Below, in pieces: positions 61,767 through 64,000 of a DNA stretch of 64,000 nucleotides; the stretch's first letter is position 1, and each line of letters begins with the position of its first letter. Location: positions 186,001 to 250,000 of the forward strand of contig NZ_JAAONZ010000002.1 of NCBI RefSeq assembly GCF_011602365.1. The letters are read 5' to 3'. The position numbers were made by a program, and so were the translations under genes. Origin of the DNA: Pseudomaricurvus hydrocarbonicus (GTDB lineage Bacteria > Pseudomonadota > Gammaproteobacteria > Pseudomonadales > Cellvibrionaceae). The notes below the pieces were generated by a model, which did no database searches, was not told where the DNA came from, and saw nothing but the letters and a program-made list of their open reading frames with translations.

Positions 61767-63370
61767 TACGCGACCGCCCTTGACAGTTCCTGACTGGCCA
61801 AATATTCATCGTAGGTTCCCTGAAAATCGATCATCTCCTGATCTTTGATTTCAATGACCCGGGTGGCCAGTGACGTGACGAATTCACGGTCGTGGCTGAC
61901 GAAAATAATGGTCCCTTCGTATTTCTTCAGCGCCTGATTCAGCGCCTCAATGGACTCCATATCCATGTGGTTCGTCGGTTCATCCAGGATCAATACATTG
62001 TTGTCCATCATCATCAATTTGCCAAACAACAGGCGGTTCTTTTCACCACCGGAACACACCTTGGCTTTTTTGTTGGCGTCGTCGGCCGTAAACAGCAAAC
62101 GTCCCAGCATACCGCGCACCATCAAATCGTCGTGTTTGGCGGTGCGCCATTGAGACATCCACTCAAACAAACTCAGGTCGCTGTCAAAGTCGGCCGTACT
62201 GTCCTGCGGGCAGTAACCGATTTCGGCATTTTCTGCCCATTTGATCTCCCCCGCATTGGCCTGCAGCTGCTTCATCAGGCAGCGCAGCAAGGTGGTTTTG
62301 CCGGCGCCGTTTTCACCGATCACCGCCAGCCGGGCGCCCGCCTCCAGAATCAAATCACCACCGGCAAATAGGGTTTCTCCCTCAAAGCCGTGCCCCAAAT
62401 CTTCCAGCACCAACGCCTGACGGTGCAGCTTTTTCGACTGTTTAAAGCTGATGGACGGTGTCATGCGGCTGGATGACTTCACTTCGTCGAGCTTGATCTT
62501 GTCCATTTTCTTGGCGCGGGAACTGGCCTGCTTGGCCTTGGACGCATTGGCCGAAAAACGGTTCACAAACGCCTGCAACTCATCGATCTCGGCGCTTTTC
62601 TTGGCGTTTTCCGTCAGCAACTGCTCGCGGATCAGAGACGACGCGGCCATAAAGGCTTCGTAGTTACCGGGGTAGATGCGCAGCTCACCGTAATCAATGT
62701 CGGCCATATGAGTACAGACAGAATTTAAGAAATGACGATCGTGGGAAATAATGATCATGGTGCACTTGCGCTCATTGAGCACGGTCGCCAGCCAGTTGAT
62801 GGTGTGAATGTCGAGGTTGTTGGTCGGTTCATCCAACAGCAAAATGTCCGGATTGGCGAACAGGGCTTGTGCCAACAACACCCGCAGTTTCCAACCTGGC
62901 GCGACCTGCGACATGGGACCAAAGTGCAACTCTTCGTCGATACCGGCAGACAACAAGATCTCGCCGGCACGGCTTTCGGCACTGTAGCCATCCATTTCTG
63001 CGAATTCAACTTCCAGATCCGCGACCTTCATGCCATCTTCATCCGACATTTCAGGCAGGCTGTAAATACGATCGCGCTCCTGCTTCACCTTCCACAAGTT
63101 CACATCGCCCATGATCACCGCATCCACCACGCTGTAGTCTTCAAACGCGAACTGGTCCTGGCTCAGCGTCCCGACGGTGTAACCCGGAGTGATGGAGACA
63201 TTACCCGCAGTCGGCGTGAGAGCCCCGCTGAGAATTTTCATGAACGTGGACTTGCCACAGCCATTGGCGCCAATCAAACCGTAGCGATTGCCGTTACCAA
63301 ATTTGGCGGAGATATTTTCAAACAATGGCTCTGCGCCAAACTGCATGGTGATGTTCGCGGTGGAGATCAA
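61766..63370 (-). CDS. ABC-F family ATPase, YbiT type (copy 2)
   Basis: 534 residues, closely similar to copy 1 at the other end of the window: Walker [10 protein letters not shown] and GENGAGKTT, Walker [12 protein letters not shown] and [11 protein letters not shown], and the linker [20 protein letters not shown]. The start is again a TTG (63370), with AGGAAG 6 nt upstream. It lacks nothing obvious for ATP hydrolysis. It differs from copy 1 mainly in the second half and sits in an operon with a DUF1456 gene. Confidence 0.95.
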   Translation of the reverse strand: MISTANITMQFGAEPLFENISAKFGNGNRYGLIGANGCGKSTFMKILSGALTPTAGNVSITPGYTVGTLSQDQFAFEDYSVVDAVIMGDVNLWKVKQERDRIYSLPEMSDEDGMKVADLEVEFAEMDGYSAESRAGEILLSAGIDEELHFGPMSQVAPGWKLRVLLAQALFANPDILLLDEPTNNLDIHTINWLATVLNERKCTMIIISHDRHFLNSVCTHMADIDYGELRIYPGNYEAFMAASSLIREQLLTENAKKSAEIDELQAFVNRFSANASKAKQASSRAKKMDKIKLDEVKSSSRMTPSISFKQSKKLHRQALVLEDLGHGFEGETLFAGGDLILEAGARLAVIGENGAGKTTLLRCLMKQLQANAGEIKWAENAEIGYCPQDSTADFDSDLSLFEWMSQWRTAKHDDLMVRGMLGRLLFTADDANKKAKVCSGGEKNRLLFGKLMMMDNNVLILDEPTNHMDMESIEALNQALKKYEGTIIFVSHDREFVTSLATRVIEIKDQEMIDFQGTYDEYLASQELSRAVA

Positions 63371-63572
63371 GGGATACTTCCTAAAGGGTAAAGGCTAATG
63401 TGGTTGCTAATGTAACGGCGAATAACGGTGTGCTAAGACACAGATGCTGACCTTTCCCGGAAGAAAGCGTCACAAAAATACAGGCGTAGGGCGCGAGCCC
63501 AAAAGCTGCGCACTATAGAGAGTTAGAGGGGTAAAGTCGAGACAAACTGGTTACTAAGCGCTCAACCAGGCC

Positions 63573-64000
63573 TTATTGCCCGTGCAATTGCCAAATCAGC
63601 TCCGGGATCTCATCGGGGTGCATAACCGTGTGACTGGGCTCGATGCCCAGCTCGGCATCCAGTGGTTGCTGGTGCTGAATCCAGACCGAAGTGATGTGGC
63701 TGTTGTGGGCACCGGCGATGTCAGCCGCCAGACTGTCGCCCACATGAATGGCTTCATGAGCCTCACAATTGGCCAGTTTCAAGGCCTTTTCGAAAATCGA
63801 GCGCGCCGGCTTCTGCTCCGGCTCCTGTCCACCAATAATGATGTGATCAACGTGTTCGGCCAACTTAATGGCTTCCACCTTGGGGATTTGGGAATACTCC
63901 GGGCCATTGGTGATCACGACCAACGTTAACAACTGACGCGCTTCTGTCAGAAACTCCATAATGCCGGGGTAGAAGTTAAAGGCGGTGATGCGATCGTGAT
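63573..64000 (-). CDS. HAD-superfamily phosphatase (YjjG-like), 5' part beyond the window
   Basis: The reading frame runs off the right end of the window, so only the C-terminal 142 or so codons are present. Visible HAD motifs are II (LVVITNGP), III (Lys in EQKPARSIFEKAL) and IV (HVGDSLAADIAGA); motif I lies outside. The IITNGxxxxQ pattern and length fit the HAD-IA noncanonical 5'-nucleotidases of the YjjG type, which dephosphorylate pyrimidine nucleotides. Confidence 0.85.
   Translation of the reverse strand, partial: HDRITAFNFYPGIMEFLTEARQLLTLVVITNGPEYSQIPKVEAIKLAEHVDHIIIGGQEPEQKPARSIFEKALKLANCEAHEAIHVGDSLAADIAGAHNSHITSVWIQHQQPLDAELGIEPSHTVMHPDEIPELIWQLHGQ

Overview
The window looks like a chromosome segment of a gammaproteobacterium, probably a free-living marine-type one of the Cellvibrionales/Oceanospirillales kind (inference; no rRNA is present to place it). 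The evidence is a minCDE operon, YbiT-type ABC-F proteins, a TopB-type topoisomerase III, TrxC, a PepQ-type prolidase, a DUF1456 (YehS-type) protein, a near-canonical Fur box and tRNA-Arg(ACG) genes with encoded CCA. I see no transposase, integrase, phage gene or CRISPR array.

Layout. 0-10.9 kb: mixed metabolic and envelope genes (ybiT copy 1, a VOC protein, an orphan polyamine-type binding protein, FKBP isomerase, GST, M20 amidohydrolase, alpha/beta-hydrolase lipoprotein, endonuclease I, transglutaminase-like protein). 10.9-42.0 kb: a block read entirely on the minus strand. It holds a nine-gene envelope machine (31.6-42.0 kb), then a 12.3-kb gene for a 4110-residue DUF11-repeat surface protein, a translationally coupled 1759-residue protein with three OmpA domains and an outer-membrane barrel, and a DUF3604 lipoprotein. 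42.5-44.2 kb: two small unknown genes. 44.3-50.6 kb: two tRNA-Arg(ACG) genes, each followed downstream by an array of about 277-bp hairpin-rich repeats containing a piece of the tRNA 3' end. Between them lie a PEP-CTERM protein, a DUF1330 protein, a small lipoprotein, pepQ and a truncated cyclophilin. 50.7-64 kb: housekeeping genes (TauE-type permease, a Fur-controlled small orphan, topB, carboxylesterase, trxC, minCDE, slipin/nfeD, DUF1456, ybiT copy 2, and a HAD phosphatase cut by the window edge).

The main system is the minus-strand block. It encodes one TolQ/ExbB-type and two TolR/ExbD-type proteins, a coiled-coil inner-membrane protein with an AgmX/PglI-type (TonB-like) C-terminus, a TPR lipoprotein, a large TPR lipoprotein, a large TPR/coiled-coil periplasmic protein and two small secreted proteins. 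This gene set resembles the AglRQS motor plus Glt proteins of Myxococcus, of which a reduced core is known from gammaproteobacterial genomes with no settled function. The giant protein and OmpA/barrel protein next to it are plausible outer-surface partners or cargo; that link rests on co-location and shared orientation only.

The second unusual element is the pair of tRNA-Arg loci. Their downstream arrays are organised like the rtT repeats behind tRNA-Tyr in E. coli, but with an unrelated sequence and a longer unit.
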